A stretch of 64,000 nucleotides of DNA from Clostridiales bacterium 1_7_47FAA (GCA_000155435.1 DS990260.1:681004-745003); one strand, 5' to 3'. Shown: positions 36,736 to 46,829, counted from the stretch's first letter. The notes: generated by a model from the letters alone, not told the origin. Numbers and translations: made by a program.

Positions 36736-37554
36736 CTAATACTGCTGCGTCATATGCCACCGGATTGTTTTCCTCAGCCCTGTGTCCAGATCATAGGACG
36801 GTACCCACCCCATTTCTTCTGTTATTTTAGCAGTATCAGCTACAGGCCATTCCCTGTCCTTTCCTCTATCATTACCATAATAGATAAGTGTTTCGGGCCT
36901 GCCCAGTATCTTTAAGATGGTACGCACCACATGTGAATCTTTCTGCAGGCTGTTACTGCAGATGTCATATGTCCCTCCATCCTTCCCTTCATTCACAATC
37001 AGGTCAATGGCCCTGCAGTAATCCGCCACATAAAGCCAGTCCCGGACATTTTCCCCCATATTCTCCAGGTAAATCCGCTCCCCTGATAACGCCTTGGCAA
37101 TGGCCATGGGAATCAGGCTGTCTTCCCTGCTGCAAGGACCGTAAAGGTTGCAGCAGCGCGATACCGTGACCGGAAATCCATCTGCCGCCTGTATTGATGC
37201 TGCCAGCGTTGAACCTGCCTGTGCCGGCGCCTCTCCTTCCGATACCTGGTGGTAATGCCTGATTCCAAACAGGCGGCATGCGTCCAGAAGATTTTTAACC
37301 CCTGCCTCATTATATGGTACAAAATTAATGACAATCCCCGGCTTTTCTTCGGCAAACAGATTCAATACAAAGTCCTTGTCCCCAATGTCACCTTTTACGA
37401 ACCGGTAACCGGGTATATCCTCAAATGGCTTCAGATTGTCCGCATTGGCTGATATATCCAGATTGACCGTATCATTGCCCGGATATTTACCGACCATATA
37501 TTGTATTAAGTGGCTTCCTGCAAACCCGGAACCTCCGGTAATAATTACCTTCAT
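36736..37554 (-). CDS. NAD-dependent epimerase/dehydratase lacking its catalytic motif
   Basis: About 272 residues from ATG 37554 (an AGGGGG site upstream). An RmlB-like extended SDR: the Rossmann loop GGSGFAGSH, VKGDIGD, and late motifs NLYGP and RDWLYVADYCRAI are in order. However, the region carrying S/T and YxxxK has been lost: after NFVPYNEAGVKNLLDACR the chain jumps almost directly to the CNLYGP motif, about 50-60 residues short. It is probably not a functional dehydratase; it could be a nucleotide-sugar-binding regulatory protein or a decayed enzyme. Co-regulated with the fibre operon. Confidence 0.7.
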   Translation of the reverse strand: MKVIITGGSGFAGSHLIQYMVGKYPGNDTVNLDISANADNLKPFEDIPGYRFVKGDIGDKDFVLNLFAEEKPGIVINFVPYNEAGVKNLLDACRLFGIRHYHQVSEGEAPAQAGSTLAASIQAADGFPVTVSRCCNLYGPCSREDSLIPMAIAKALSGERIYLENMGENVRDWLYVADYCRAIDLIVNEGKDGGTYDICSNSLQKDSHVVRTILKILGRPETLIYYGNDRGKDREWPVADTAKITEEMGWVPSYDLDTGLRKTIRWHMTQQY

Positions 37555-37584
37555 AACCATCCCCCTGCTTCCCATTTTGATTTC

Positions 37585-37613
37585 AGGATACTTCTTTTTA
37601 TAATGGAGGACAA
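37585..37613 (-). promoter_or_regulatory. Promoter of the epimerase gene
   Basis: TTGTCC (37608-37613), 17-base spacer ending AAAAAGAAG, TATCCT (37585-37590). Same organisation as the fibre operon promoter. Confidence 0.65.
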
Positions 37614-37621
37614 TAAAGTAA

Positions 37622-37663
37622 CATCTTTTGGCAATGCCACTTTTTTGGCATTCAAAATGACAC
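37622..37663. promoter_or_regulatory. Upstream operator box B
   Basis: TCTTTTGGCAATGCCA with palindrome TGGCAATGCCA (37629-37639) and ATGACAC at the end, a near copy of box A. It is 15 bases from the epimerase -35 and also lies between the divergent epimerase and HTH-regulator promoters. Confidence 0.7.
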
Positions 37664-37672
37664 CTGATTTCA

Positions 37673-37701
37673 TTGACTCAATATAGCGAATGGAATAATA
37701 T
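37673..37701 (+). promoter_or_regulatory. Promoter of the HTH regulator gene
   Basis: TTGACT (37673-37678), 17-base spacer, TAATAT (37696-37701), 37 bases before the start codon and just right of operator box B. Confidence 0.65.
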
Positions 37702-37738
37702 ATAAAAGAAATCATCACGACAAGAAGTGGGGAAATCT

Positions 37739-39256
37739 ATGCAATTTTACGAAAAGCTTATATTTCTGCTGAACTTAACTCAATCCACAAACCGAATGCT
37801 GGCCCACGAACTTCAGGTAGATCCTTCCCTGATAAGCCGTCTCCGCACCGGAACAAGGGGTATTCCACGTAACCGTGAGCACATAAAAGCCATGTCCTCT
37901 TATTTTGCAAAACGCTGCACCACTGAATACCAGCGGCAGGCACTATCGGGAATGCTTGGCATCAGGCAGGCCTTTACAATGAAGAAAGAACAGCTTTCAG
38001 AAATTCTTTATCACTGGCTCTGCGGGGAGTCGGACGAGATTGGCCGTTTCATAAGAACCTCTGAATCCATTACAGTCAGTGCAGTGACTCCAGGGAATAC
38101 TATTCCTCCCTTAAATGCCACGGCTGACAATACTGCTTATTATGGGAATGAAGGGAAACGTGCAGCGGCCCGTGCAATTTACCACCATCTGCTCTCACTT
38201 AAAAAGCCATGTACGATTTATATCATGGCTGATGAGGCGGATAACTGGATTTCAGAAGATTATGAATTTTCCCAGGAGCTTCAGTCATGGGGCATGAACC
38301 TGACCAGCCGCGGATTTCATTTATGCCACATAGCGCCTCCCGCTTACCCTGTGGACTTAGCCTTTGATTCACTGCTCCGCTGGATTCCATTTTACATGAC
38401 CGGACATGCTACTGCTTACTATTATCCGCGTCTGAGGGACAATGTCTACCGGCGTACCCTTTTAGTTGTCCCGGGAAACATTGCCATGTTTTCAAACTCA
38501 CTGGCACACCAGACCACGGGAACCGCTGCAATCGTGACAACGGATAAACGGCTGATACAGGCCTGCTCCGTACAGTTCCAGGATTATCTGTCCCTGTGCA
38601 GGCCTATGCTGAACATTTATACGGAGCCTGAAAGCCTGAGGCACTGTTTTACCCGTTTTTTATCCACCGAAGGGGCGCGCATCCAGAAGGTCACCACCCT
38701 GTCCGCAGAGACAACCCCTCCGGAACTGATGTACCTGTGTACCGGAAAATTCACACGGACCGGATTAAAAATGCTTGGAAGCCCCTATCTACATAATATG
38801 GTCCAGATAGAAGAACACAAGGATATTTCCGAATTCATTGATATCGCCTATCTTGCCAGTGCCCAGGAGGTGAGAAACGGAAATGTACCTATCATACTGT
38901 CCTATGGTAAAGGCTCATCTCCTCTCTGCTATACCCCGGAGACTTATGTCATGCACCTTAAGAATATACTTCATATCATGGACATATACGATAATTACCA
39001 TTTTGTCCCCATTGGAAAGGAAATGGAAAAAGACGGCACCATCCTGATAAAAGAAGGGCAGAGGGCCCTTCTGGTACATTTTGCCCCACTTCCCAACAAT
39101 GCTGCAATTTCCGTCTTTGAAATTGTCCAGCCTGAAATCGTCCAGCTCTGCCGGGAACATTTACTCAGAATCGCTGAACATATCGGATATGCCGGTGTTA
39201 ACAGGTCCAAAATCATTTCCCAAATCAAGAAACGAATCAGTGAGCTTCAGGAATAA
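37739..39256 (+). CDS. HTH (XRE-like) transcriptional regulator of the fibre locus, candidate
   Basis: 505 residues from ATG 37739 (GGGG seven bases upstream); a GTG four codons earlier is less likely. The N-terminal 65 residues form a lambda-repressor-like HTH (LAHELQVDPSLISRLRTG). The long remainder resembles no family I know: a mostly helical/mixed region with no membrane segment, so it is a cytoplasmic sensor of some kind. Divergent from the epimerase, next to operator box B, it is the natural candidate for binding boxes A and B. Confidence 0.65.
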   Translation: MQFYEKLIFLLNLTQSTNRMLAHELQVDPSLISRLRTGTRGIPRNREHIKAMSSYFAKRCTTEYQRQALSGMLGIRQAFTMKKEQLSEILYHWLCGESDEIGRFIRTSESITVSAVTPGNTIPPLNATADNTAYYGNEGKRAAARAIYHHLLSLKKPCTIYIMADEADNWISEDYEFSQELQSWGMNLTSRGFHLCHIAPPAYPVDLAFDSLLRWIPFYMTGHATAYYYPRLRDNVYRRTLLVVPGNIAMFSNSLAHQTTGTAAIVTTDKRLIQACSVQFQDYLSLCRPMLNIYTEPESLRHCFTRFLSTEGARIQKVTTLSAETTPPELMYLCTGKFTRTGLKMLGSPYLHNMVQIEEHKDISEFIDIAYLASAQEVRNGNVPIILSYGKGSSPLCYTPETYVMHLKNILHIMDIYDNYHFVPIGKEMEKDGTILIKEGQRALLVHFAPLPNNAAISVFEIVQPEIVQLCREHLLRIAEHIGYAGVNRSKIISQIKKRISELQE

Positions 39257-39284
39257 AGAGGTGACGCGGAGTTTAAATAAAAAG

Positions 39285-39330
39285 TGGAGAGCGGCATTGA
39301 TAACCGTTCTCCATTTTCCTGCCGTCTTTT
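39285..39330 (+). terminator. Terminator after the HTH regulator
   Basis: Stem GGAGAGCGG/CCGTTCTCC with one G-U pair and a T-rich tail (ATTTTCC, then CTTTTTCC). Confidence 0.6.
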
Positions 39331-39346
39331 TCCTTTTAAGCGCCTG

Positions 39347-39375
39347 TTGAAAAATACCATGTAAAACTGTATAAT
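39347..39375 (+). promoter_or_regulatory. Promoter of the LysR gene next to garD
   Basis: TTGAAA (39347-39352), 17-base spacer, TATAAT (39370-39375). Confidence 0.75.
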
Positions 39376-39441
39376 CAAATAAAACTGACATGCACATCCA
39401 TAAAAGGTTGGTTCGGATGTAATACGAAAGTGTGGTTTACC

Positions 39442-40341
39442 ATGGACACCAAACAGATTGAATATATATTAAAAATAGCCGAAGAAGGCAATATAACCCA
39501 TGCCGCCGAAAAACTGTTCCTCACACAGCCCGCGCTGAACCAGCAGCTCCTGCGTCTGGAAAAGGAACTTGGGACACGGCTTTTCGTACGTTCCCGCACT
39601 GACTGGCGCCCCACCGAGGCAGGCAGGGTCTACCTGGAAAATGCAAGGAAGATGCTGCAGCTCAAGCAGGACACCTACCGCATCATAAGCGACATGGTTT
39701 CCGACCAGAAGGGGCGCCTGTCCATCGGCTTTACACCTGGGCGGGGAATCCACATGTTCTCTGCGGTATACCCCGGATTCCACCGGAAGTTCCCGGATGT
39801 CATTGTAAGCCCCAACGAACTGAGCGTCCATAAACAGCAGGAATTAATCAGCCGCGGGGAACTGGATATCGGCTTTATGACGCTCAGTGAAGACCACAAG
39901 ACAGGCGATACGTATATCCCCATTGCAACGGAGGAAATCTACCTGGTAATTCCCGGCAGCCACCCATTAAGCAGCCTGGCGCCCAAAAACGGTCATGCCG
40001 CCCTGGACATCTCAGCTGTCCGAAATGAACCATTTGTGCTGATGTATAAGGAATCCACCATCCGCTCCCTGGTGGATGGTATATTCGCCCAGGCCGGATT
40101 TAAGCCCACGGTCCTGTTTGAAACCTCCAACAATAACACAATCCTTACCATGATACAGTCCAACCTCTGCTGCGGGCTGCTTCCTGCATATTATATACAG
40201 GACAACCCCGGTGGTATCACCTGCTTCCAGCTTCCCACCAGGCCGGTCTGGGAGGTGGTGGCGTCCTACCGGAAAGGCAGCTATCTGACCCAGGCTGCCC
40301 GGTATTTCATTGAATTAACAAAGGAGCACTGGAATCCATGA
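39442..40341 (+). CDS. LysR-family regulator next to galactarate dehydratase
   Basis: 299 residues from ATG 39442. LysR winged helix (YILKIAEEGNITHAAEKLFLTQPALNQQL), then a periplasmic-binding-protein-like effector domain (GHAALDISAVRN, PGSHPLSSL). It is transcribed toward garD; the sequences between them form a shared terminator. It may regulate garD or the EamA/C45 operon. The start has no strong Shine-Dalgarno sequence. Confidence 0.85.
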   Translation: MDTKQIEYILKIAEEGNITHAAEKLFLTQPALNQQLLRLEKELGTRLFVRSRTDWRPTEAGRVYLENARKMLQLKQDTYRIISDMVSDQKGRLSIGFTPGRGIHMFSAVYPGFHRKFPDVIVSPNELSVHKQQELISRGELDIGFMTLSEDHKTGDTYIPIATEEIYLVIPGSHPLSSLAPKNGHAALDISAVRNEPFVLMYKESTIRSLVDGIFAQAGFKPTVLFETSNNNTILTMIQSNLCCGLLPAYYIQDNPGGITCFQLPTRPVWEVVASYRKGSYLTQAARYFIELTKEHWNP

Positions 40342-40362
40342 CTGATTCCAGATGCTCCTTTT
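40323..40362 (+). terminator. Terminator between lysR and garD
   Basis: GGAGCA-CTGGAATC pairs with GATTCCAG-A-TGCTCC, followed by TTTTCC; it includes the last codons of lysR. It likely acts on both converging transcripts. Confidence 0.8.
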
Positions 40363-40365
40363 CCA

Positions 40366-41883
40366 TCAGGTGATTGGCGCTGGGTTGAAGATACATAAAT
40401 CATTATGAAGCCTGTACTGTTCCGCAAAGCTTTTCCTGCGTCCGCTTGCCACATCGATGATTTCCATGAACAGCTGTGTCCCTATCTCAGGAATGTCAGC
40501 CTCCCCGGTTGCAACCGGGCCGGCGTTGATATCGATTAAATCCTGCCACTGTTCCTTCATCTCATTCCGTGAGCAGACCTTTATGACAGGGGCAATGGCC
40601 AGTCCATAAGGTGTTCCCCTTCCGGTCATGAATACCTGAAGCCCGATTCCCGAAGCCAGCTGGCAGGGACCGCAGACAATATCACTTGCCGGGGTTGCCG
40701 CGTATATCAGGCCCTTTTTGGAAGGCTTCTCAGCAGGTGAGAGCACTTCCACAATGGGGGAGGTTCCTGATTTGGCAATGGAACCCATTGCTTTTTCCAC
40801 AATATTGGCCAAGCCTCCCTTTTTGTTGCCGGGGGTGGGGTTTGCGCTCCGGTCAACCTGGCCCGCATCCAGGTAATTATCATACCACTTCATCTCTGCG
40901 GCCAGCTTCTTCCCCACTTCTTCATTGACGCACCGGTGTCCCAGCAGATATACGCCGTCCCTGACTTCCGTAACCTCTGAAAACAGGACCGTTGCACCGC
41001 CCTTTACCAGCATGTCCGCCGCATATCCGGCAGACGGATTGGCCGTGACCCCTGAAAATGCATCGCTGCCCCCGCACTGCATACCAATCAGCAGCTCCGA
41101 GAGAGGGAGTGTCTCACGCTTACGCCGGTTCAAAATTGCCAGCTTCTTTTCCGCCATCTCCATCAGCGCGTCCACCATTGCATTGAAACCTTTTATCTCC
41201 TGGAGGATGATCACATTCTCAGGACATATATCCGCCTCATCCAGAAGCATTTCCACGGTGAATTTCTCACAGCCAAGGCCCACTACCATCAGCTGTCCGC
41301 CAAAATTGGGATGCTTTGCCAGGTTCCTGAGTGCCCGTATGGGCACCTTTGCTTCCGGCGCATTGATGGCCACCCCGCATCCATATGCATGGTTCAGGGG
41401 GACAATGTCATCTACATTGGGATACTTGGGGAGAAGTTCTTTCCTCATCCTCTCCACCGCCACGTTCAGCACACCGGTCACGCACTGCACCGTGGTGCTG
41501 ATTCCCAGGATGTTCCTGGTGCCTGCAGGGCCTCCCCACGGGTTGCGGTAACCTTCCCAGACAGTAACCGGAGGCTCCGGCAGATCCGTTACCAGATTCG
41601 TGGCAAATTCCATATCATCCACGTCCGGGGGCGTGGGAAGCTCCAGCATGTGTTCGTTAATCCAATCGCCTTTTTTTATCCGGCTGACAGCATATCCCAG
41701 GACTACACCGTAGCGGATGATCTCCCCTCCCTTTTCAATGTCGCACAGGGCAATCTTATGGGCCTGGGGGATGTCCTGGTGGGCAATGACCCCATCCATC
41801 ACTTCTGTCCCCGCCTTGATGTCCTTCACGGCAATCGCAACATTATCCTGGTCTTTGATTTTTATGTACAGTGGCTCGCTCAA
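40366..41883 (-). CDS. garD: Galactarate dehydratase
   Basis: 505 residues, UxaA/GarD family. SAF-like N-terminal domain (residues 10-70), then a catalytic core: [71 protein letters not shown] and a final FNPAPIT, all near-identical to known GarD. It dehydrates galactarate to 5-keto-4-deoxy-D-glucarate in galacturonate/galactarate catabolism. It stands alone; no downstream aldolase is seen in the window. A related altronate dehydratase is less likely because of the overall match to GarD. Confidence 0.88.
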   Translation of the reverse strand: MSEPLYIKIKDQDNVAIAVKDIKAGTEVMDGVIAHQDIPQAHKIALCDIEKGGEIIRYGVVLGYAVSRIKKGDWINEHMLELPTPPDVDDMEFATNLVTDLPEPPVTVWEGYRNPWGGPAGTRNILGISTTVQCVTGVLNVAVERMRKELLPKYPNVDDIVPLNHAYGCGVAINAPEAKVPIRALRNLAKHPNFGGQLMVVGLGCEKFTVEMLLDEADICPENVIILQEIKGFNAMVDALMEMAEKKLAILNRRKRETLPLSELLIGMQCGGSDAFSGVTANPSAGYAADMLVKGGATVLFSEVTEVRDGVYLLGHRCVNEEVGKKLAAEMKWYDNYLDAGQVDRSANPTPGNKKGGLANIVEKAMGSIAKSGTSPIVEVLSPAEKPSKKGLIYAATPASDIVCGPCQLASGIGLQVFMTGRGTPYGLAIAPVIKVCSRNEMKEQWQDLIDINAGPVATGEADIPEIGTQLFMEIIDVASGRRKSFAEQYRLHNDLCIFNPAPIT

Positions 41884-42028
41884 GGTGTTTCCTCCTATTA
41901 TTTAGAATCTGACAGTTGGAAGCGGATGTCTCCGCCAATTGATTATCTTTATCATATATCATTCCAAACAATAAGTAAAATTGATAATTGTTTTGTATCT
42001 CTAATTATTTGTTAGAGTTCTCAGGCCA

Positions 42029-42745
42029 TTATATCCCGGCTTTGGAATAATGCGTACCCACAACATCCATTAGCACACCGCTTATTATCATGCCTGTGCC
42101 AACTATCTGGAATATTTTAAGTTCATCTTTGAAAACCAGGTAAGATATGATAAATGCCGTCAAAGGTTCAAAGGTGGCAAATATCCCGGCGCTGAATGAC
42201 CCAATCCGGTTTGTACCCAACTGCAGGAGCGCACAGCTGATGATGCCAATGCTGATTTCCGCCAGTATAAGCAGCCAGAATAATCCCGCCGGCTTATTAA
42301 GTGTATGAGTAGACAAAGCATATACAAAGGAAATGACTGCCTGGCACAGGTAAACGTAGAATCCGGTCACAAATACATTTTCCTTCCCGATGGAAAACTT
42401 GTCCAGGAGAATGATATAAACTGCCCAGAACACCCCTGAAAGCAATGCACATATAATCCCGGTTGCGGATGTGGAAAAACTGTCCCAGCTTATAAAAACA
42501 ACACCTGCAACACTTGCCAGCAATGCCAGCCCCTTCTGCCAGCACAGATGCTCATGAAATACCGTCACCAGAATGAATGTGATGACTGCGGGATACATAA
42601 AATGCAGGACCGTCGATGTGCCTGCCGACAAATAGTTATAGGATGTCCATAAAAGTAAATTCGTAAAAGAGGTAGCCCCGCCCAGCACAAGCGCCTCTGC
42701 CAGAAGTTTCCGTTTCAGCAGCAGGGATAGCCCTCTGAACCGTAT
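42029..42745 (-). pseudogene. 5'-truncated EamA/DMT permease
   Basis: The frame is open from 42745 and reads RFRGLSLLLKRKLLAEALVLGG, then the usual EamA core, but a TAA (42746-42748) precedes it and no start or first one to two membrane segments remain. The family has about 300 residues and ten segments; roughly 239 residues and eight segments are left. A GTG at 42688 could begin a 219-residue product. It is the last gene of the amidase/C45 operon. Confidence 0.7.
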
Positions 42746-42773
42746 TTAATCCGTTGCATTCCACACCGCCTTA

Positions 42774-43898
42774 TCACTCGTTAAAGGGATCCACCTCCAT
42801 ATATCCTTCACATGGATTTCCGACCGCCACGTACATTATCTTCCTGTTTAAATCACAGACCGTAGAAGTAAGGGTTGCAAAATCCTCTGCATGCTGGCAG
42901 ATGGATGTAGGATAATTCACACTGTGGTCTGACAGGATATCCATCAGATCCTTTTCTGAAAGCTGGTTTCCTTCTAATCCGCCCACCAGTCCGGCCAGCC
43001 TGAAGGACCTGAGTTTATCTTTTGGAAACCAGTCCGTCTCCCTGTAAGGCGGTCTGGGAAGTTTAGGATGGCAATAGCTGTTGGCATGGCATATACTGCC
43101 GTTTTCCATATAAAGCATGCCATATCCCCTGTACTCCATTTCCAGGTTCACCATTTCCCCTTCTGGCCCGCACACCATAAAATTGATATTGCTCGCAACC
43201 CTGCTCTTCACTGCCGCCTCGACCGCGTCCGGAAACGTGTACTGGTCCATGATGAAACGATATGCAAACTGAAGAGGCAGCCCTTCAAAATCAATGGGCG
43301 CATCTGTAAAAAGTGAATTTCCTCCAAGCCCGATTCCAGCAGAGTTCATGCCAGCCATGCGGCATATCATTCCTGCCTCGCCTGCCCAGGCAATATCGGG
43401 CTTCCCCTCCTGTTTCACTATCATGAATACAATGGTTGGAATCTGTGAATGAGGGGCATCCCAGTTCTGGCCGTACATAGTGGTTCCCGACGCCGTCCTG
43501 GTGTGGTTCAGTCCGACCACGGAACAGCCCCCCGCAAGATGCAGGGCTGTTTCCGCATTCATCCCCATGTTATGGCTGAACTGCTGTCCCAGCTCCGTGC
43601 GGCAGTTCAGGGTGAAAATATCTTCAAAGCTGTATCCAGCCCCATCGGCAATGCCCTGGATTTCCTCCAGATACTGCGGCGCCATGGCCCTGACAGCCGG
43701 AATGAATGCAGAGGCTATCTTCCTGCACATCCCCCAGTCATGCCCCGTTGTCTTTTCCACCCCTGCCTTAAGATTGTCCAGTGAAACCCCTATCTGTACC
43801 CTGCCGCTTGTTCCATGGGTGAATCCAATCCCATAATTTGTTCCGGAAGCCCGGATGACAGGAATCTTCCCTGCTATTTCAGTTAAAGACATATGCAC
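42774..43898 (-). CDS. C45 (acyl-CoA:6-aminopenicillanate acyltransferase-like) hydrolase
   Basis: 374 residues. An Ntn-hydrolase of the AAT family: autocleavage site G124-C125 in LAGGCSVVGLN and the following TMYGQNWDAP. C125 becomes the N-terminal nucleophile that hydrolyses or transfers acyl amides. It lies 22 bases after the second amidase. It likely removes an acyl or amide group from the substrate imported by the neighbouring ABC transporter. Confidence 0.85.
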   Translation of the reverse strand: MHMSLTEIAGKIPVIRASGTNYGIGFTHGTSGRVQIGVSLDNLKAGVEKTTGHDWGMCRKIASAFIPAVRAMAPQYLEEIQGIADGAGYSFEDIFTLNCRTELGQQFSHNMGMNAETALHLAGGCSVVGLNHTRTASGTTMYGQNWDAPHSQIPTIVFMIVKQEGKPDIAWAGEAGMICRMAGMNSAGIGLGGNSLFTDAPIDFEGLPLQFAYRFIMDQYTFPDAVEAAVKSRVASNINFMVCGPEGEMVNLEMEYRGYGMLYMENGSICHANSYCHPKLPRPPYRETDWFPKDKLRSFRLAGLVGGLEGNQLSEKDLMDILSDHSVNYPTSICQHAEDFATLTSTVCDLNRKIMYVAVGNPCEGYMEVDPFNE

Positions 43899-43919
43899 AT
43901 TTCCCTCTCCATCAGTATA

Positions 43920-45362
43920 TTATCCCGCATAAACCTGCGGTCTGCGGTCCTTCCACGGTTTAGCCCTTTCAAGCTGGGCCGCAAGACTTAAAACAAGGGC
44001 ATCATTCCCAATCCGTCCATCAATTTCAATTCCTATGGGAAGCCCGCTCCTGCTTGTTTCCAAAGGTATTGTAATGGATGGCTGTCCTGTCACATTGCAC
44101 ATGGCGGTATTCCCCGACCACCGTCTGCGCTCCAACACCCATTCCTCCACTGTCATGTCCGGCCTGGAAAACGGATTATATACCCCTGCCTTAAGGGGAA
44201 GGATTCCCATGGTAGGGGATACAATCAGGTCATAATCCTCCATAAAAGCACCCACGGCCCGCATTACGGCATTCAGTTCTTTCCAGGCAGCCGCATATTC
44301 CCTGGCCGTTACATTTCTTGCTTCCAGATAAGCTTTATAAACCAATGGTTCCAGATATTCGGCCGTAACCGGAAGCCCGGACTGCCTTGCCACACTGTCA
44401 ATCCATCCGTTTGTCCCAACAGATTGAATCAGTATCCTGGGTTCATGGTAATGGATATCAAGAGGAGGATATGCTTCCACACATTCATGCCCCAATCCTT
44501 CCAGCAGCTTTACGGTTGATCTGACCGCCTCAAGACATTCCTCATTTTCATACGTTCCTCCATAGGGCGGATGGAGCATATAGGCTATCTTAAGCTTTCC
44601 GGGATCTCTTTGGATGACATCCCGGTATGGAACAGCCGGGTGCAGGGCCGCCCCATAGCTTCCTGCATCAGGCCCCTCCACCTCATCCAGCATGATTGCC
44701 GTATCCCTTACGGAACGGGACAGCATGAAATCCGCGGAAAGACCCGGGTCCCCGTCCTCAGGCCCCGTGGGAATCCGGAAACGGGTAGGCTTTAACCCCA
44801 CAAGCCCGCAGGCTGAGGCAGGCATCCTGATTGAGCCGCCGCCATCGCTTCCATGTCCCATGGGGACAGCCCCGGCTGCAACGACAGCTGCCGTCCCCCC
44901 GCTGGAGCCGCCTGGTGTCAGTTCCGTGTCCCATGGATTCCTGGTTATTCCATGCAGGATTGTCTCCGTTGCATTATTCCAGCAAAACTCCGGGCAGGTG
45001 GTGGTTGCCACCACCACAATACCTGATTTTTTAAAGCGGGCAGCCAGTTCACTGTCACTTCTGGCATAAATTCCCCTTCCTGAAATCCGGGAGCCGACCG
45101 TGCTTCTGATTCCGGCCAGAACATCCCCCTGATCCTTTATGACAAATGGCACGCCGCAAAAAGGCGCTGATAAATCAATGCCCGCATCAATCTGTGCCTT
45201 TGCATATTCGTATGTCTCATCCACAACCGCATTGATGGATGGATTGACCTGCCTGATTGCCTCCAAAGCCGTATCCAGGACTTCCGAGGGCGATACTTCC
45301 TTTTTTCTGATTAATCCGGCAAGTGCTGTTGCATCTAATGCCGAGTATTCAGATACCTTCAT
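43920..45362 (-). CDS. Amidase signature family enzyme (second of two)
   Basis: 480 residues. Ser-cisSer-Lys triad: K76 (VIKDQG), S153 or S154 (GGSSGG) and S177 (GGGSIRMPA). It shows about half identity to the preceding amidase by eye. It is preceded by a 24-base gap. The products would be a carboxylate and ammonia or an amine. Confidence 0.9.
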   Translation of the reverse strand: MKVSEYSALDATALAGLIRKKEVSPSEVLDTALEAIRQVNPSINAVVDETYEYAKAQIDAGIDLSAPFCGVPFVIKDQGDVLAGIRSTVGSRISGRGIYARSDSELAARFKKSGIVVVATTTCPEFCWNNATETILHGITRNPWDTELTPGGSSGGTAAVVAAGAVPMGHGSDGGGSIRMPASACGLVGLKPTRFRIPTGPEDGDPGLSADFMLSRSVRDTAIMLDEVEGPDAGSYGAALHPAVPYRDVIQRDPGKLKIAYMLHPPYGGTYENEECLEAVRSTVKLLEGLGHECVEAYPPLDIHYHEPRILIQSVGTNGWIDSVARQSGLPVTAEYLEPLVYKAYLEARNVTAREYAAAWKELNAVMRAVGAFMEDYDLIVSPTMGILPLKAGVYNPFSRPDMTVEEWVLERRRWSGNTAMCNVTGQPSITIPLETSRSGLPIGIEIDGRIGNDALVLSLAAQLERAKPWKDRRPQVYAG

Positions 45363-45386
45363 AATTTACCTACTCCAATCTTTTGT

Positions 45387-46829
45387 TTATTCTGCATATA
45401 CAGCAGGTCTCCTCTTAATCCATGGCCTGGCTCTTTCAAGCTGCGCTGCCAGGCTGAGTACCAGCTGGTCATTGTCAATCGCACCATCCAGCTCTATCCC
45501 TAAAGGCATACCATCCCTGGTGATATACAGCGGGAGTGAGATGGATGGAAGTCCGGCAATATTGGCCAGCGGCGTAATGCAGGCATATTCCCGCCTGCGA
45601 AGGGCCCACTCTGATGCCTGGATACCAGAATCCACCACCCCGTTCAGCATTCCCAGCCTGCGTCCTGCCTTCCCCACCGTGGGGCTGAGCACAATATCAT
45701 AGTTTTCAAAAAAACGGCCCATTGTCCTTGCGGCTGTCCCAAGCTCTGCCTTTGCCCTGAACACATCCATTCCCATACGCTTTTGTGATTCCAGATATGT
45801 TTTATACACCAATGGCTCCAACGTGGATTCATCCGCAGTAAGCCCGGTACCGGCGGCCAGTTCCTCTATGCTGACCGCTATCTCATCACACATACAGGCT
45901 ATACGTGCTTCATGATAGCTTTCCCGGATATCCGGATAGGCTTCAATACATTCATGCCCCAATGAGCGGAGGATTTCCACGGCTTCCTTTACCGCCAGGA
46001 TACATTCAGGATCGCTGAATTCCTTTCCATATGGGGTACGCAGCATGTATGCTATCCTGACTTTACGCGGTTCACACCGTACTGCCTCTGCGTACGGCAT
46101 GCCATGCGGAGCCGCCGCACCATAATATCCGCAGTCAGGCCCCTCCACAGCATCCAGCATTGCTGCCGAATCCCGGACCGAACGCGAAAGGATGAAGCTG
46201 ACAGAACCACCGGGATCCCATCCATAAGGACCGGTAGGGATCCTGAACCGCGACGGTTTGAATCCCACAATACCACACATGGAAGCAGGTATGCGTATGG
46301 AGCCGCCGCCATCATTTCCATGGGCAATCGGCACGCCTCCAGCCGCCACCAGCGCCGCGCTTCCCCCGCTGGAACCACCCGGAGAATACTCCAGGTTCCA
46401 GGGATTGTGTGTGGGGCCGTTGCGAAGTGTCTCTGTAGAAGAATCAATACAGAATTCCGATGTGGCAGCGGTTGCCACCACAATGATACCAGATTGTTTC
46501 AGACGTTTAAAAAAATTGGAATCTTCTTTGGCATACACCCCTTTTCCAGATAACCTGGTCCCCATTGTTGCCCGGATTCCCGCGGCTTCCCCGCCACAGT
46601 CCTTGAGTACCATCGGAACCCCGGGAAAGGGGGATGATAAATCAATCCCGCCCTTAATCTGCCTTAAAGCATATTCATATGTATAATCCACAACGGCGTT
46701 TAACTTACCATTAATCTTTTCAAGGGCTTCCAGGGAAGTTTCCAGTACTTCCTCCGGTGAAACCTGTTTCCTGCGTATCAGGTCAGCAAGCGCCGTAGCA
46801 TCCAGGCCCGAGTATTCACTAAGCTTCAT
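45387..46829 (-). CDS. Amidase signature family enzyme (first of two)
   Basis: 480 residues, same length and triad as its neighbour (K76, S153/S154, S177). It starts MKLSEYSGLDATALADLIR, matching the neighbour's MKVSEYSALDATALAGLIR, so the pair is a tandem duplication. It begins 18 bases after the ABC ATPase. Confidence 0.9.
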   Translation of the reverse strand: MKLSEYSGLDATALADLIRRKQVSPEEVLETSLEALEKINGKLNAVVDYTYEYALRQIKGGIDLSSPFPGVPMVLKDCGGEAAGIRATMGTRLSGKGVYAKEDSNFFKRLKQSGIIVVATAATSEFCIDSSTETLRNGPTHNPWNLEYSPGGSSGGSAALVAAGGVPIAHGNDGGGSIRIPASMCGIVGFKPSRFRIPTGPYGWDPGGSVSFILSRSVRDSAAMLDAVEGPDCGYYGAAAPHGMPYAEAVRCEPRKVRIAYMLRTPYGKEFSDPECILAVKEAVEILRSLGHECIEAYPDIRESYHEARIACMCDEIAVSIEELAAGTGLTADESTLEPLVYKTYLESQKRMGMDVFRAKAELGTAARTMGRFFENYDIVLSPTVGKAGRRLGMLNGVVDSGIQASEWALRRREYACITPLANIAGLPSISLPLYITRDGMPLGIELDGAIDNDQLVLSLAAQLERARPWIKRRPAVYAE

